Shown here piece by piece: positions 1 through 7,062 of a stretch of 19,962 nt of DNA (position 1 is its first letter; the number at the start of each line of letters is the position of its first letter). Under the pieces are notes generated by a model. It saw nothing but the letters and a program-made list of their open reading frames with translations, was not told where the DNA came from and did not search any database. The position numbers and the translations under genes were made by a program. This DNA is from DAOTVD01 sp034437075. GTDB taxonomy: Bacteria; Chloroflexota; Anaerolineae; Aggregatilineales; J027. The stretch spans positions 1 to 19,962 of the forward strand of contig DAOTVD010000256.1 in assembly GCA_034437075.1 (NCBI GenBank), in the 5' to 3' direction.

Positions 1-971
1 TACTGGAAACCATGCTCGGTAGTGGGGATGATCGAACCTCAGTGACCGTGCAGTTCGACGCCGCGCAGATCAACATTCAGGGACAAGCTACCGCAACCCC
101 TTTGCCGCAAGATGTTTCGAGGGATGAACTACGAACGCCAGAAGGGGCCCCACCCGCCACCCCTGACGCCACCGAAGCGGTGGCCCCCGACATTACAGCG
201 ACGGTTGAGCCGACTCTGTTCGCCGACCTGGCTCTGCTTGACCCCGTGTATTCGCCAGATGGCGCCGAACTCGTATTTGCGGCCCAAATTGCACCGGAAG
301 TTCAAGAACTATTTTTGCTGCGGGTCGCCTCTGGCAATGTGCGCCAATTGACCACCTTCGGGGCACGCTTTACTAACGAGCCGGACTTTTCCCCCGATGG
401 CGCGCAGATCGTCTTCGCGTCTAACCAGGCGGGCGGCAATGTCGATGATCGATTCGATATTTTCCGGCTCGATCTGGATAGCGGAGAGCTTGAGAATCTC
501 ACGGGAGGATTGGGCCAAAATCGCCACCCGGCCTATGCGCCAAATGGGATGCAGATTAGCTTTGCTTCGGATCGGGACACGCCAGGCGAGTTCGAAATCT
601 GGGCTATGGACCTGGATACGCGCGCGGTTTCGCAACTGACAGACGCCGCGAATGCCAGCTTTGCGCCTAGTTATGCACCAGATAGCATGCGTATCGCGTT
701 TATCTCGAACCGAGGCGGCGATAATGATCTGTATATCATGAATGCCGATGGCACGAGCGAGCAGTTGGTGAGCCTGAATGATAATAACGCAGAAGATCGC
801 GCGCCGGCCTGGTCGCCGGATGGCGCCTGGATTGCCCTGGCGAGCACGCGCGATAACCAGCGCAATCCGCAAATTTGGCTTGTGCGGCCCGATGGCACGG
901 ATTGGCGGCAACTCACGAATGGCCCAGGGCCGCATCAAGACCCCGCCTGGTATCCGATTGTAACGGAATGA
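1..971 (+). CDS. TolB-like PD40 beta-propeller protein (5' end outside window)
   Basis: The reading frame is open to the left edge of the window. The first in-window ATG (12) opens on a low-complexity, Pro/Thr-rich linker without a signal peptide, so the true start very probably lies upstream. After the linker (to about residue 65 counted from that ATG) come five to six PD40/WD40-like repeats of the type YSPDG..I.F.S.R....I(W/Y)...DG....LT, for example FSPDGAQIVFAS and WSPDGAWIALAS. Such propellers are known from TolB and from surface proteins, where they bind proteins or glycans; no catalytic residues are evident. The next gene encodes a protein with the same type of propeller and begins 10 nt later, so the two are probably co-transcribed paralogues. 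By analogy this one may also have a cytoplasmic N-terminus and a membrane anchor, which cannot be seen here. Confidence 0.8.
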   Translation, partial: LETMLGSGDDRTSVTVQFDAAQINIQGQATATPLPQDVSRDELRTPEGAPPATPDATEAVAPDITATVEPTLFADLALLDPVYSPDGAELVFAAQIAPEVQELFLLRVASGNVRQLTTFGARFTNEPDFSPDGAQIVFASNQAGGNVDDRFDIFRLDLDSGELENLTGGLGQNRHPAYAPNGMQISFASDRDTPGEFEIWAMDLDTRAVSQLTDAANASFAPSYAPDSMRIAFISNRGGDNDLYIMNADGTSEQLVSLNDNNAEDRAPAWSPDGAWIALASTRDNQRNPQIWLVRPDGTDWRQLTNGPGPHQDPAWYPIVTE

Positions 972-981
972 GGTGACAAGC

Positions 982-2592
982 ATGAGTCAGAAATCGTCAA
1001 ACCCACAAGCCAACCAACTTGTCAAAGAAGGCATCCAAGCCATTCGGGATGGTGATAAACAACTGGGTCGCGGAAAGCTCGAAGCGGCAGTTCAAATTGA
1101 CTCGTACAACGAAGCAGCATGGTTCTGGTTGGCCAGTGTCGTTGAAACAGAGGAAGAACGGCGCACTTGCCTGGGGAATGTCGTTATCATTAATCCGGGC
1201 AACACCAAAGCGCAGCAAATGCTGCGCCAATTGGAAGAACGCGGCTCGGCCAAGCGCGCGACGGGTGTCGGGCCGATCATCGGGGGTGGCGCAGGGAAAT
1301 CCCCGCGTCGGCGGCTGGTATTTGTATTAATTGCGGGCATGGTATTGTTAGGCATTGGCGGTTTGCTAGCCATTCTATCAACAGGTAACGATGAACCCGA
1401 AGTGCCCGAACGATTAGTTATTCCATCGCCCACGACTACCGTCTTGCCCGAAGAATTGGCCGCCCTCGAAAATGCCACCGCTACTGCTCAGGCCAGCATC
1501 ACACCGTCGCTGACCCCTGCTCGCGTCGGTGAAGTACCCACCTGGACACCCGTGCCGACGGCGTCCCCCACCCCAGGGCCTATCGAACTCCCACCGCCGC
1601 CAGAAGGCTTAACCGGGCGCATCATTATGCAGACAGGCTTTGTGGCAGGTGACCCCAACAACCAGCCGGTCGCTTTTGTACCGGCGAATAATCCGGCCAA
1701 TTTACAAATCGTGTCTGGCCCGAACCAGCGTGGGCAGTTCCCGGCTTTGCAACCCGGCCAAGACCGTTTTGCTTGGGCACAGTATCAGAGCGGTACGCGC
1801 AGTTTGGTGTTACAACTCCAACGCTTTGGGCGCGAAGATGCCACAAATGTTGCCGCGCTCTATACCGATGAAGAAGTTATCTTAGATCGCCACAACTACC
1901 CCGATTGGTATGAAAGTTTGCTCGTCTTTTCGGCCCAGGCGCTGGATGCGCCCGCGCGGGATATTTGGCTCGTGAACACCGAAGGCCCACCACCGAGCTT
2001 TTTTCTAGGGACAGACCCATCTTCGATTCTGCCGCCTATCGAACAAGTCACGAGTGGAGAGAACCCAGCCCCCGGCGATGTCGAAGCGCCCCCTACGCCG
2101 ACGATTACCCCCGAGGTCATATCGATCTATCGCCTGACCGAAGACGAGGCCAGCGAGACATGGCCCCGTTTTTCGCCAAATGGGGATGCAATCGTGTATG
2201 TCACCGAAGAAGAAGGGATTACCGAGATAGAGATCGTACAGATCAGAAGCCGGGCTGTTCGGGCCTTGACGACCAACGAGAACGCGCTCATTGAGTCCGC
2301 GCCGGACTGGAGTAACACGGGTGAAATTATCTTCGCGGCCAGCACAGCCCCGAACACCCCCGCTGATTTGTATATTATGCCCGAAGATGGCAGCGCTGAA
2401 CCGACCCTCTTGCTTGATTTCGGCGGGAATGAACGCCAACCACGATTTTCGCCAGATGGCCAGTATGTGGTTTTTTCTTCAGATCGCAATGGCGATTGGG
2501 ATGTGTTCATCCTCGAACGCGCCACTGGCGATGTTTTCGCCTTACTCGACGCGCCACGTTCAACGGATATCGCAAATGATTGGGTACCCTAA
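982..2592 (+). CDS. Membrane-anchored PD40 propeller protein with cytoplasmic TPR-like N-terminus
   Basis: 536 residues. Residues 1-90 look like a small TPR-type helical repeat (AAWFWLASVVE, then NPGNTKAQQMLRQLE). A basic stretch (SPRRR, about 107-111) leads into one transmembrane segment at about 111-133. An outside linker rich in Pro and Thr follows, then a C-terminal region with PD40 repeats (RFSPNGDAIVYV, DWSNTGEIIFAA, RFSPDGQYVVFSSDRNGDWD). The topology would be N-terminus in, propeller out. A GTG at 973 is in frame, but I chose the ATG at 982 because a good Shine-Dalgarno sequence (GAGGTGA, 970-976) lies 5 nt before it and overlaps the stop codon of the previous gene. Function is unknown; envelope sensing or ligand binding coupled to a cytoplasmic TPR partner is inference. 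The gene converges on the response regulator gene with a 16-nt gap. Confidence 0.85.
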   Translation: MSQKSSNPQANQLVKEGIQAIRDGDKQLGRGKLEAAVQIDSYNEAAWFWLASVVETEEERRTCLGNVVIINPGNTKAQQMLRQLEERGSAKRATGVGPIIGGGAGKSPRRRLVFVLIAGMVLLGIGGLLAILSTGNDEPEVPERLVIPSPTTTVLPEELAALENATATAQASITPSLTPARVGEVPTWTPVPTASPTPGPIELPPPPEGLTGRIIMQTGFVAGDPNNQPVAFVPANNPANLQIVSGPNQRGQFPALQPGQDRFAWAQYQSGTRSLVLQLQRFGREDATNVAALYTDEEVILDRHNYPDWYESLLVFSAQALDAPARDIWLVNTEGPPPSFFLGTDPSSILPPIEQVTSGENPAPGDVEAPPTPTITPEVISIYRLTEDEASETWPRFSPNGDAIVYVTEEEGITEIEIVQIRSRAVRALTTNENALIESAPDWSNTGEIIFAASTAPNTPADLYIMPEDGSAEPTLLLDFGGNERQPRFSPDGQYVVFSSDRNGDWDVFILERATGDVFALLDAPRSTDIANDWVP

Positions 2593-2608
2593 GGAAAGCG
2601 ATGAGGCA

Positions 2609-3295
2609 TCAGGTGCTCGCGAATCGGTAGCCTACGCCGCGTGAGGTGAGGATGTACGTTGGGCTCTGCGGATCAACTTCGATTTTTTGGCGCAGATAGT
2701 GCACATACAGCTTGAGGCTGTCGATGGCATCGCTATATTCTGGCCCCCAGGCTTCTTTGACAAGTTCGCTACGGGTGATAACACAGCCCGCATTACGCAC
2801 CAACACACCCAGCAAATTAAATTCTTTGGGGGTCAGATGCACGGGGTTGTTACGCACACGCACTTCGCGGTTTAGAAAATTGATCCGAAAGTTGCCATCA
2901 TCAAACACCAATTCTTCAGAGACCGAAGGCGTGGGAGCACGGCGTAAATGGGCACGTATACGCGCGATGAGTTCGTCATTATCGTAAGGTTTCACGACAT
3001 AATCATCTGCACCGAGTTCTAGGCCCTTCACTACGTCGCGAATTTCGCTGCGTGCTGTCAAGAAAATAATGGGCACATCGGATAATTCGCGCAGGCGCCG
3101 ACAGACTTCCCAGCCATCCATGTCGGGCATCATAATGTCGAGCAGTACCAAATCCGGATGGGTATGATACGCTTTACGTAACCCATCTTCGGCCCGATAG
3201 GCCTTAATGACGTCGTACCCTCGGCGCTCTAGTAAAATGCTGATGAGTTGTACCGTCGTCTCTTCATCATCAATTACCAGTATTTTTTCACTCAT
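2609..3295 (-). CDS. OmpR/PhoB-family response regulator
   Basis: 228 residues. The N-terminal receiver domain (about 4-118) has the acidic pair D9/D10, the phospho-acceptor D53 in LLDIMMPDMDG, T80 in FLTAR and K102 in VVKPY. The C-terminal winged-helix domain (about 130-226) has HLTPKEFNLL and ILTSRGVGYRF, as in PhoB/OmpR regulators. The frame is open further upstream, but the ATG at 3295 puts the start at MSEKILVIDDE, the normal beginning of a receiver domain, and GGAGA at 3307-3303 lies 7 nt before it. No histidine kinase gene is adjacent on either side, so the partner is encoded elsewhere. It is divergent from the sigma factor gene. The target genes cannot be told from the sequence. Confidence 0.95.
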   Translation of the reverse strand: MSEKILVIDDEETTVQLISILLERRGYDVIKAYRAEDGLRKAYHTHPDLVLLDIMMPDMDGWEVCRRLRELSDVPIIFLTARSEIRDVVKGLELGADDYVVKPYDNDELIARIRAHLRRAPTPSVSEELVFDDGNFRINFLNREVRVRNNPVHLTPKEFNLLGVLVRNAGCVITRSELVKEAWGPEYSDAIDSLKLYVHYLRQKIEVDPQSPTYILTSRGVGYRFAST

Positions 3296-3356
3296 AGGCG
3301 CGTCTCCGTATGCTTTGGCTAGCCCAAACGAATGCGGGTACTTTAACATCACTTAA

Positions 3357-3384
3357 ATTCTAACGCAATTCAGAGGCTTGGCAA
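3357..3384 (-). promoter_or_regulatory. Probable promoter of the response regulator gene
   Basis: On the minus strand TTGCCA (3384-3379) is followed after 16 bp by TAGAAT (3362-3357). Each hexamer matches the sigma-70 consensus at 5 of 6 positions. It leaves a leader of about 55 nt before the ATG at 3295. Judged by eye. Confidence 0.55.
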
Positions 3385-3431
3385 GCGAAAATCTTATCTT
3401 TGGCTTGCTCCTCCCCCCAGTTGAGATGGCT

Positions 3432-3460
3432 TTGATCTTTGACGCAACGTAGTCTAAAAT
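3432..3460 (+). promoter_or_regulatory. Probable promoter of the ECF sigma factor gene
   Basis: TTGATC (3432-3437) and TAAAAT (3455-3460) are separated by 17 bp and lie 24 bp before the start codon. This looks like a housekeeping promoter rather than an ECF-type autoregulated one. Confidence 0.5.
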
Positions 3461-3484
3461 CTGGTGAGTATTTGAGGAGCAAGT

Positions 3485-4147
3485 ATGTCGCAACGCACAA
3501 ATGAAGAGTGGGTCACGCAACTCCAGGATAATACACAGCCTGATGTGCATGAAACCGCCATTGAAGATTTACGGCAACGCTTGCAGCGCGGAATTTACTA
3601 TTATCTGAGCCGCGAGCGCAGTGACCTTGTGCGCACATCAACAGAAGACTTAAATCAGATGGCTCAGGATTTTGCCCAAGATGCGGTCTTGCGTGTGCTG
3701 AAGAATATCCATACGTTTCGGGGGGATAGCAAGTTCACGACCTGGGCTATGAAAATCGCCTCGCGCGTGGCGGTCAGCGAATTGCGCCGCGCCCGCTATC
3801 GCGACTTTAGCCTAGATGACATTACGAATGACGGCGAGATCATGCTGCATCTGACGGATGCCATCCAGCATAACACCAAGCAAAATGCACCCGAGCGCGC
3901 CACAGAGCGCGAAGACCTGGTGCGAATTATCGACCGCGCGTTTAACGAAGTGCTCACCGAACGCCAACGCATTGCGTTGGAGGCCGTCAGCTTGCGCGGC
4001 GTGCCCATGGATGTCGTGGCCGAACAACTGGATACCAATCGCAATGCGCTTTACAAGCTGCTGCACGATGCGCGCAAGAAACTAAAAACCCATCTGGAAG
4101 AAGAAGGGCTCGCTATGGATTATGTAATGCAGTTGTTCAGTTCATAA
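3485..4147 (+). CDS. RNA polymerase sigma factor, sigma-70/ECF type
   Basis: 220 residues. Region sigma-2 spans about 60-107 (FAQDAVLRVLKNIHTFRGDSKF, then TTWAMKIASRVAVSELRRAR), including the conserved F..W..I..R core of region 2. Region sigma-4 spans about 155-205 (LTERQRIALEA, then a helix-turn-helix ending KLLHDARKKLKTHL). There is no sigma-3 domain, and the size fits ECF sigma factors. It should direct RNA polymerase to a small regulon. The start is supported by GAGGAG (3474-3479) 5 nt before the ATG. The extension before region 2 (about 55 residues) is somewhat long for an ECF factor. A candidate anti-sigma-like protein is encoded 97 nt downstream on the same strand. Confidence 0.93.
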   Translation: MSQRTNEEWVTQLQDNTQPDVHETAIEDLRQRLQRGIYYYLSRERSDLVRTSTEDLNQMAQDFAQDAVLRVLKNIHTFRGDSKFTTWAMKIASRVAVSELRRARYRDFSLDDITNDGEIMLHLTDAIQHNTKQNAPERATEREDLVRIIDRAFNEVLTERQRIALEAVSLRGVPMDVVAEQLDTNRNALYKLLHDARKKLKTHLEEEGLAMDYVMQLFSS

Positions 4148-4149
4148 GC

Positions 4150-4208
4150 GTTCGAACAAGGGCTGCATCTGCCGCCCAAGGTAAGAACATCCGGTTGTGC
4201 TCCGTTCT
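4150..4208. promoter_or_regulatory. GTTC/GAAC half-sites between the sigma factor gene and the downstream cluster
   Basis: The 97-nt gap holds the palindrome GTTCGAAC (4150-4157) and a second inverted pair AGAAC (4184-4188) / GTTCT (4204-4208) with a 15-nt spacer. This could be an operator or part of an alternative-sigma promoter. I find no convincing -35/-10 pair of the housekeeping type in the gap. Function is unproven. Confidence 0.2.
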
Positions 4209-4244
4209 AACTAAATGAGTGACGCATGATAAGGGGGAGACTCC

Positions 4245-4484
4245 ATGGAAAGCCGATTACGCGATTTATTACGTTGTATTTTCACCACCCGGGAAGAAGA
4301 AATAGACCCGATGGCCTGGAATCTACAGATGGAGCGCGTGGCCGAAATGGCCGCCAATGGCGAAGACATCGCGACAGTACTGCCCGCTATACAACAATAT
4401 TTGGATAATTCGCCCGATTGCCGCGCCGAATTTGAAGCTCTGGTGTTGATGTTGCAAGCCGAATTAGATATTACTGACCACTAA
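4245..4484 (+). CDS. Small protein resembling a degenerate zinc anti-sigma (ZAS) domain
   Basis: 79 residues, no transmembrane segment. The C-terminal half has the pattern YLDNSPDCRAEFEALVLML, which fits the HL..C..CR.E...L signature of zinc anti-sigma factors (zf-HC2 type), with His replaced by Tyr and the first Cys by Ser; only the last Cys is kept. Position next to a sigma factor gene supports the reading, but the similarity is judged by eye and metal binding is doubtful. GGGGGAGA (4230-4237) before the ATG is a strong ribosome binding site. Its stop codon overlaps the start of the next gene (TAATG), so translation of the two is probably coupled. It could instead be an unrelated small protein. 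Confidence 0.75.
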   Translation: MESRLRDLLRCIFTTREEEIDPMAWNLQMERVAEMAANGEDIATVLPAIQQYLDNSPDCRAEFEALVLMLQAELDITDH

Positions 4485-5467
4485 TGCGCATTTACCGTGA
4501 AGCCGACGCCAATATGTTATTCCTGGCGGATGTCCCGGTCGCAGTCGTGGGGTATGGCCGTTTAGGGCGTCCGCTGGCGCTCAATCTGCGTGATAGTAGC
4601 GTCAACGTCATCATAGGCAATATTGATGATATTTACGCACAAGAAGCCCGCAAAGATAATTTTACAGTGCTCGATATTCCCGAAGCCGTTGCCAGAAGCC
4701 AGGTCATTTGCATGGCGATCCCCGACGAAGCCGCCCCGCGCGTCTATTTGGAGTTAGTCGGGCCACACCTCAAAACGGGTGATACGCTAGCCTTTATGTC
4801 GGGCTATAACCTGGCTTATCGGTTGATAGAGCCGCCCGTTTTTGTAGATGTTGGTGTCATCGCGCCCCGCACTCTGGCCAGCACCTTGCGCGCGGCATAC
4901 CTAAACGGCACCGGCTTTATGTCCTATTTTGTATTGCACCAGCAAGCCACCGACAATGCGCTGAGTCGTTTATTGGCGCTGGGGTATGCCTTTGGGGCCT
5001 TGAAGCAGGGTGCCTTAGAAATGAGCGCCCAGCAGGAGGTCGCGCTGGATTTATTCGGGCAGCATGTTATGTGGCCAGCCATCCACAGTTTGCTGCTTTC
5101 AGCGGCGCGGGTTCTGCAACAAGAAGGCTTTGATGACGAAGCCATTTTGACAGAACTATATCTATCGGGGGAATTAGCCACGTTTTTCCAGCAAGCCGCA
5201 CAAATTGGGTTTCAGGATACCTTGCAAAGTTTGTCGCTCAGCGCGCAATATGGCATTCTCTCACGTACGGAGCGTTTTCAGGAAACCAAACAAGAAGCAC
5301 GGCTATCGAGCATCTTGCACAGCATTTTGAATGGCGATTTTGCGCAGGAACTCGCCGATGAATATGCGGATGGCTACCCCCGCCTGGCGCGCATGCATGC
5401 TAAGCTAGAGAAAAGTAGCTTGTGGCAATTGGAATCCGCCTGGCGAGACGTTTTGCGCGGTTTGTAA
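4484..5467 (+). CDS. Ketol-acid reductoisomerase-like protein with altered catalytic residues
   Basis: 327 residues, matching the length and domain order of class I KARI (IlvC). The N-terminal Rossmann domain has MRIY..DA, VAVVGYGRLGRPLALNLRDS and an acidic cofactor loop (N46-I-D48-D49), which hints at NADH rather than NADPH. The C-terminal helical domain has LDLFGQHVMWPA and SLSAQYG, matching the KARI motifs DLFGEQAVL and SISNTAEYG. Key residues differ: the catalytic His of AHGFNIH is S106, the Lys of APKGPGH is R129 and the first metal-binding Glu of DLFGEQ is Q193; D189 and S251 are kept. The family reaction (isomerisation and reduction of acetolactate) is therefore unlikely. I infer a nucleotide-binding sensor or an enzyme with another substrate. 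No valine or isoleucine synthesis genes are nearby. Confidence 0.85.
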   Translation: MRIYREADANMLFLADVPVAVVGYGRLGRPLALNLRDSSVNVIIGNIDDIYAQEARKDNFTVLDIPEAVARSQVICMAIPDEAAPRVYLELVGPHLKTGDTLAFMSGYNLAYRLIEPPVFVDVGVIAPRTLASTLRAAYLNGTGFMSYFVLHQQATDNALSRLLALGYAFGALKQGALEMSAQQEVALDLFGQHVMWPAIHSLLLSAARVLQQEGFDDEAILTELYLSGELATFFQQAAQIGFQDTLQSLSLSAQYGILSRTERFQETKQEARLSSILHSILNGDFAQELADEYADGYPRLARMHAKLEKSSLWQLESAWRDVLRGL

Positions 5468-5508
5468 GCCATTGCTCAGCGCACTAAAAGCAGGAGGAAT
5501 AGCTATTT

Positions 5509-5910
5509 ATGCCCAACAACCCTATTCATGATACGGCCCTCGGGTGGCAAGTGTCCCCCGGCCCACCCACCCGCCGCGCCGATTTTCATTTTTTGTATTT
5601 GGCCCCCGGCGTAAACATCGAGTATTTTTTTGACGCCGCGCGCGTCTATTGGCAAACCTTTCGGACGATTGTCGTCTACGACCTGAGCCTGGTCAGCTAC
5701 ATTCCAGGGCAATATTCCATAGCGATCACCAGCCTGGCGCGTAGTGATACGTGCTGCCAGGTGCGCCAACAGATCGAAACCAATTCTGGTAACCGGGTCT
5801 ATCATGATCTTTTAGTGTACGATTTCATCGAAGACCTACGCCTGACGCTGGAAACCCGCGCCGCACGTAACGAGCCCTTCGGTGTACCACTCTCGCTAGG
5901 GGATTCCTAA
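5509..5910 (+). CDS. Hypothetical protein
   Basis: 133 residues; I do not recognise the family. The ribosome binding site AGGAGG (5492-5497) lies 11 nt before the ATG, a strong site at slightly long spacing. The protein has no signal peptide or obvious membrane segment. The middle part is rich in aromatic and beta-type residues (VVYDLSLVSYIPGQYSIAIT), then comes a Cys-Cys pair (DTCCQVRQQIE) and an acidic stretch (YDFIEDLRLTLE). It lies between the KARI-like gene and pncC in the same direction, with 41 and 7 nt gaps, so it is likely part of the same transcript. Confidence 0.75.
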   Translation: MPNNPIHDTALGWQVSPGPPTRRADFHFLYLAPGVNIEYFFDAARVYWQTFRTIVVYDLSLVSYIPGQYSIAITSLARSDTCCQVRQQIETNSGNRVYHDLLVYDFIEDLRLTLETRAARNEPFGVPLSLGDS

Positions 5911-5917
5911 TGCAGAG

Positions 5918-6406
5918 ATGGTGCGGATGAACGGCCCCCAAACGCTAGCTGCCCAGGTTGGCGCCATACTGCGCGACCGTCAATTGCGCGTGGCGACTGC
6001 TGAAAGCTGTACCGGGGGATTAATCGCCAGTTACCTGACCGACGTCTCTGGAAGTTCGGCGTATATGTTAGGCGGCATTGTGGCCTATTCTAACGAAGCA
6101 AAAATGCAATTTCTGAACGTTCAGGAGTCAACGCTGGTCGCTGTTGGCGCCGTGAGCGAACAAGTCGCGCATGAAATGGCCCACGGGGCCTTGGCGGCGT
6201 TTGGCGCAGACCTGGCTCTGTCGGTAACGGGCATTGCCGGGCCAAGCGGCGGCACGCCCGAAAAACCCGTCGGCTTAACGTATATCGGCCTGGCTGCGGC
6301 ACAAGATACGCTAGTCGCACGCTTTGTTTGGCCGCACGACCGCTATGGCAATAAAGTGGCTAGTGCTGAAGCGGCCTTGCAAATGGTTTTGGAGCACCTA
6401 TCATGA
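5918..6406 (+). CDS. pncC: Nicotinamide-nucleotide amidohydrolase (PncC/CinA C-terminal domain)
   Basis: 162 residues, the normal size of stand-alone PncC. It shows the CinA C-terminal motifs TAESCTGG (about 27-34) and SVTGIAGPSGGTPEKPVG (about 102-119). The family hydrolyses nicotinamide mononucleotide to nicotinate mononucleotide and ammonia, recycling pyridine nucleotides in the cytoplasm. The N-terminal CinA/MoCF domain is absent, as in E. coli PncC. The start is uncertain: ATG at 5918 or ATG at 5927; neither has a strong ribosome binding site, and translation may depend on the gene ending 8 nt before. Its stop overlaps the start of the next gene by 4 nt (ATGA). Confidence 0.93.
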   Translation: MVRMNGPQTLAAQVGAILRDRQLRVATAESCTGGLIASYLTDVSGSSAYMLGGIVAYSNEAKMQFLNVQESTLVAVGAVSEQVAHEMAHGALAAFGADLALSVTGIAGPSGGTPEKPVGLTYIGLAAAQDTLVARFVWPHDRYGNKVASAEAALQMVLEHLS

Positions 6407-6633
6407 AGCCTTGCCAGGTAGAGGTCACATTTACCCAAAATGGAACACCTCGCCCGCGCAGTTTGACGTTAGATGGCCAAACGCTAACGGTTATCGATAT
6501 TGGGCGGCGCTGGGCCGATGAATCTGGTCAGCATATGCTCGTGCGTGTGGCGGATGGTCGCGTCTACGAATTGCTTTACCGGGGTGCCATTTGGCAAGCT
6601 GCCTTACGTGCCGGCAAACCGCGCCATATATAG
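6403..6633 (+). CDS. Small hypothetical protein coupled to pncC
   Basis: 76 residues, starting inside the pncC stop (ATGA, 6403-6406), which supports a real, translationally coupled gene. The predicted fold is mostly beta: PRSLTLDGQTLTVIDIGRRW, then HMLVRVADGRVYELLYRGAIWQ. The shape of an R..W followed by a DG.VYEL segment recalls the DUF6504 group of short proteins, but that is from memory and weak. No catalytic residues or membrane segment are evident. Confidence 0.75.
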   Translation: MKPCQVEVTFTQNGTPRPRSLTLDGQTLTVIDIGRRWADESGQHMLVRVADGRVYELLYRGAIWQAALRAGKPRHI

Positions 6634-6663
6634 CCCAAATTCTTATGTATATCGTGAGGACAC

Positions 6664-7062
6664 ATGACCATTTCAGTCGGGCAGATATTTACCCATCGTT
6701 TGCAGGTCACGGATGCGCTTATTCGCGGATTTGCCGAGATATCGGGAGATCATAACCCGCTACACCTGGATGATGATTTCGCCGCTAAAACGCGCTTTGG
6801 TCGGCGGGTGGCGCATGGGATGCTGGTCGGCAGCTTAGTGGTAGCGACGTTGGGCCAAACCTTCCCGGGTGCCATCCATCTCTCTCAGACCTTTAGTTTC
6901 AAACAGCCGGTTTATGTTGACGATCACCTGGTAGCAACATTAGAAGTCGTCGCCTGGCGGGCTCAGAAGCGCATCGCTACGGTGGGCATGACGCTTGCTA
7001 ACGCCGCCGAAACCATCGTCTTGCAGGGTGAAGCGGTTATTTTATTGCCAGAAGTGCTATAA
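6664..7062 (+). CDS. MaoC-like (R)-specific enoyl-CoA hydratase
   Basis: 132 residues, a single hot-dog domain of the length of PhaJ. The catalytic motif SGDHNPLHLDDDFA (about 27-40) contains the expected Asp (D29) and His (H34), followed by FGRRVAHGML (45-54), typical of the MaoC/PhaJ family. The family hydrates trans-2-enoyl-CoA to (R)-3-hydroxyacyl-CoA, feeding fatty acid or polyhydroxyalkanoate metabolism; the true substrate is not evident and no PHA synthase gene is in view. GAGGA (6656-6660) lies just before the ATG. The gene runs tail-to-tail into the cyclase gene and overlaps it by 6 nt (7057-7062). Confidence 0.92.
   Translation: MTISVGQIFTHRLQVTDALIRGFAEISGDHNPLHLDDDFAAKTRFGRRVAHGMLVGSLVVATLGQTFPGAIHLSQTFSFKQPVYVDDHLVATLEVVAWRAQKRIATVGMTLANAAETIVLQGEAVILLPEVL

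Noticed and set aside
309..983. Long open frame (224 codons) on the minus strand opposite the first gene
   Set aside because: It lies antisense to a clear PD40 propeller gene, has no ribosome binding site, and its product matches no domain I can recognise.
4150..4162. T-loop-like GTTCGAA suggesting a tRNA
   Set aside because: The flanking bases do not form a T-stem, and no acceptor, D or anticodon arms fit around it.
4160..4177. GGGC...GCCC as a terminator after the sigma factor gene
   Set aside because: Only 4 bp of stem and no T-tract.
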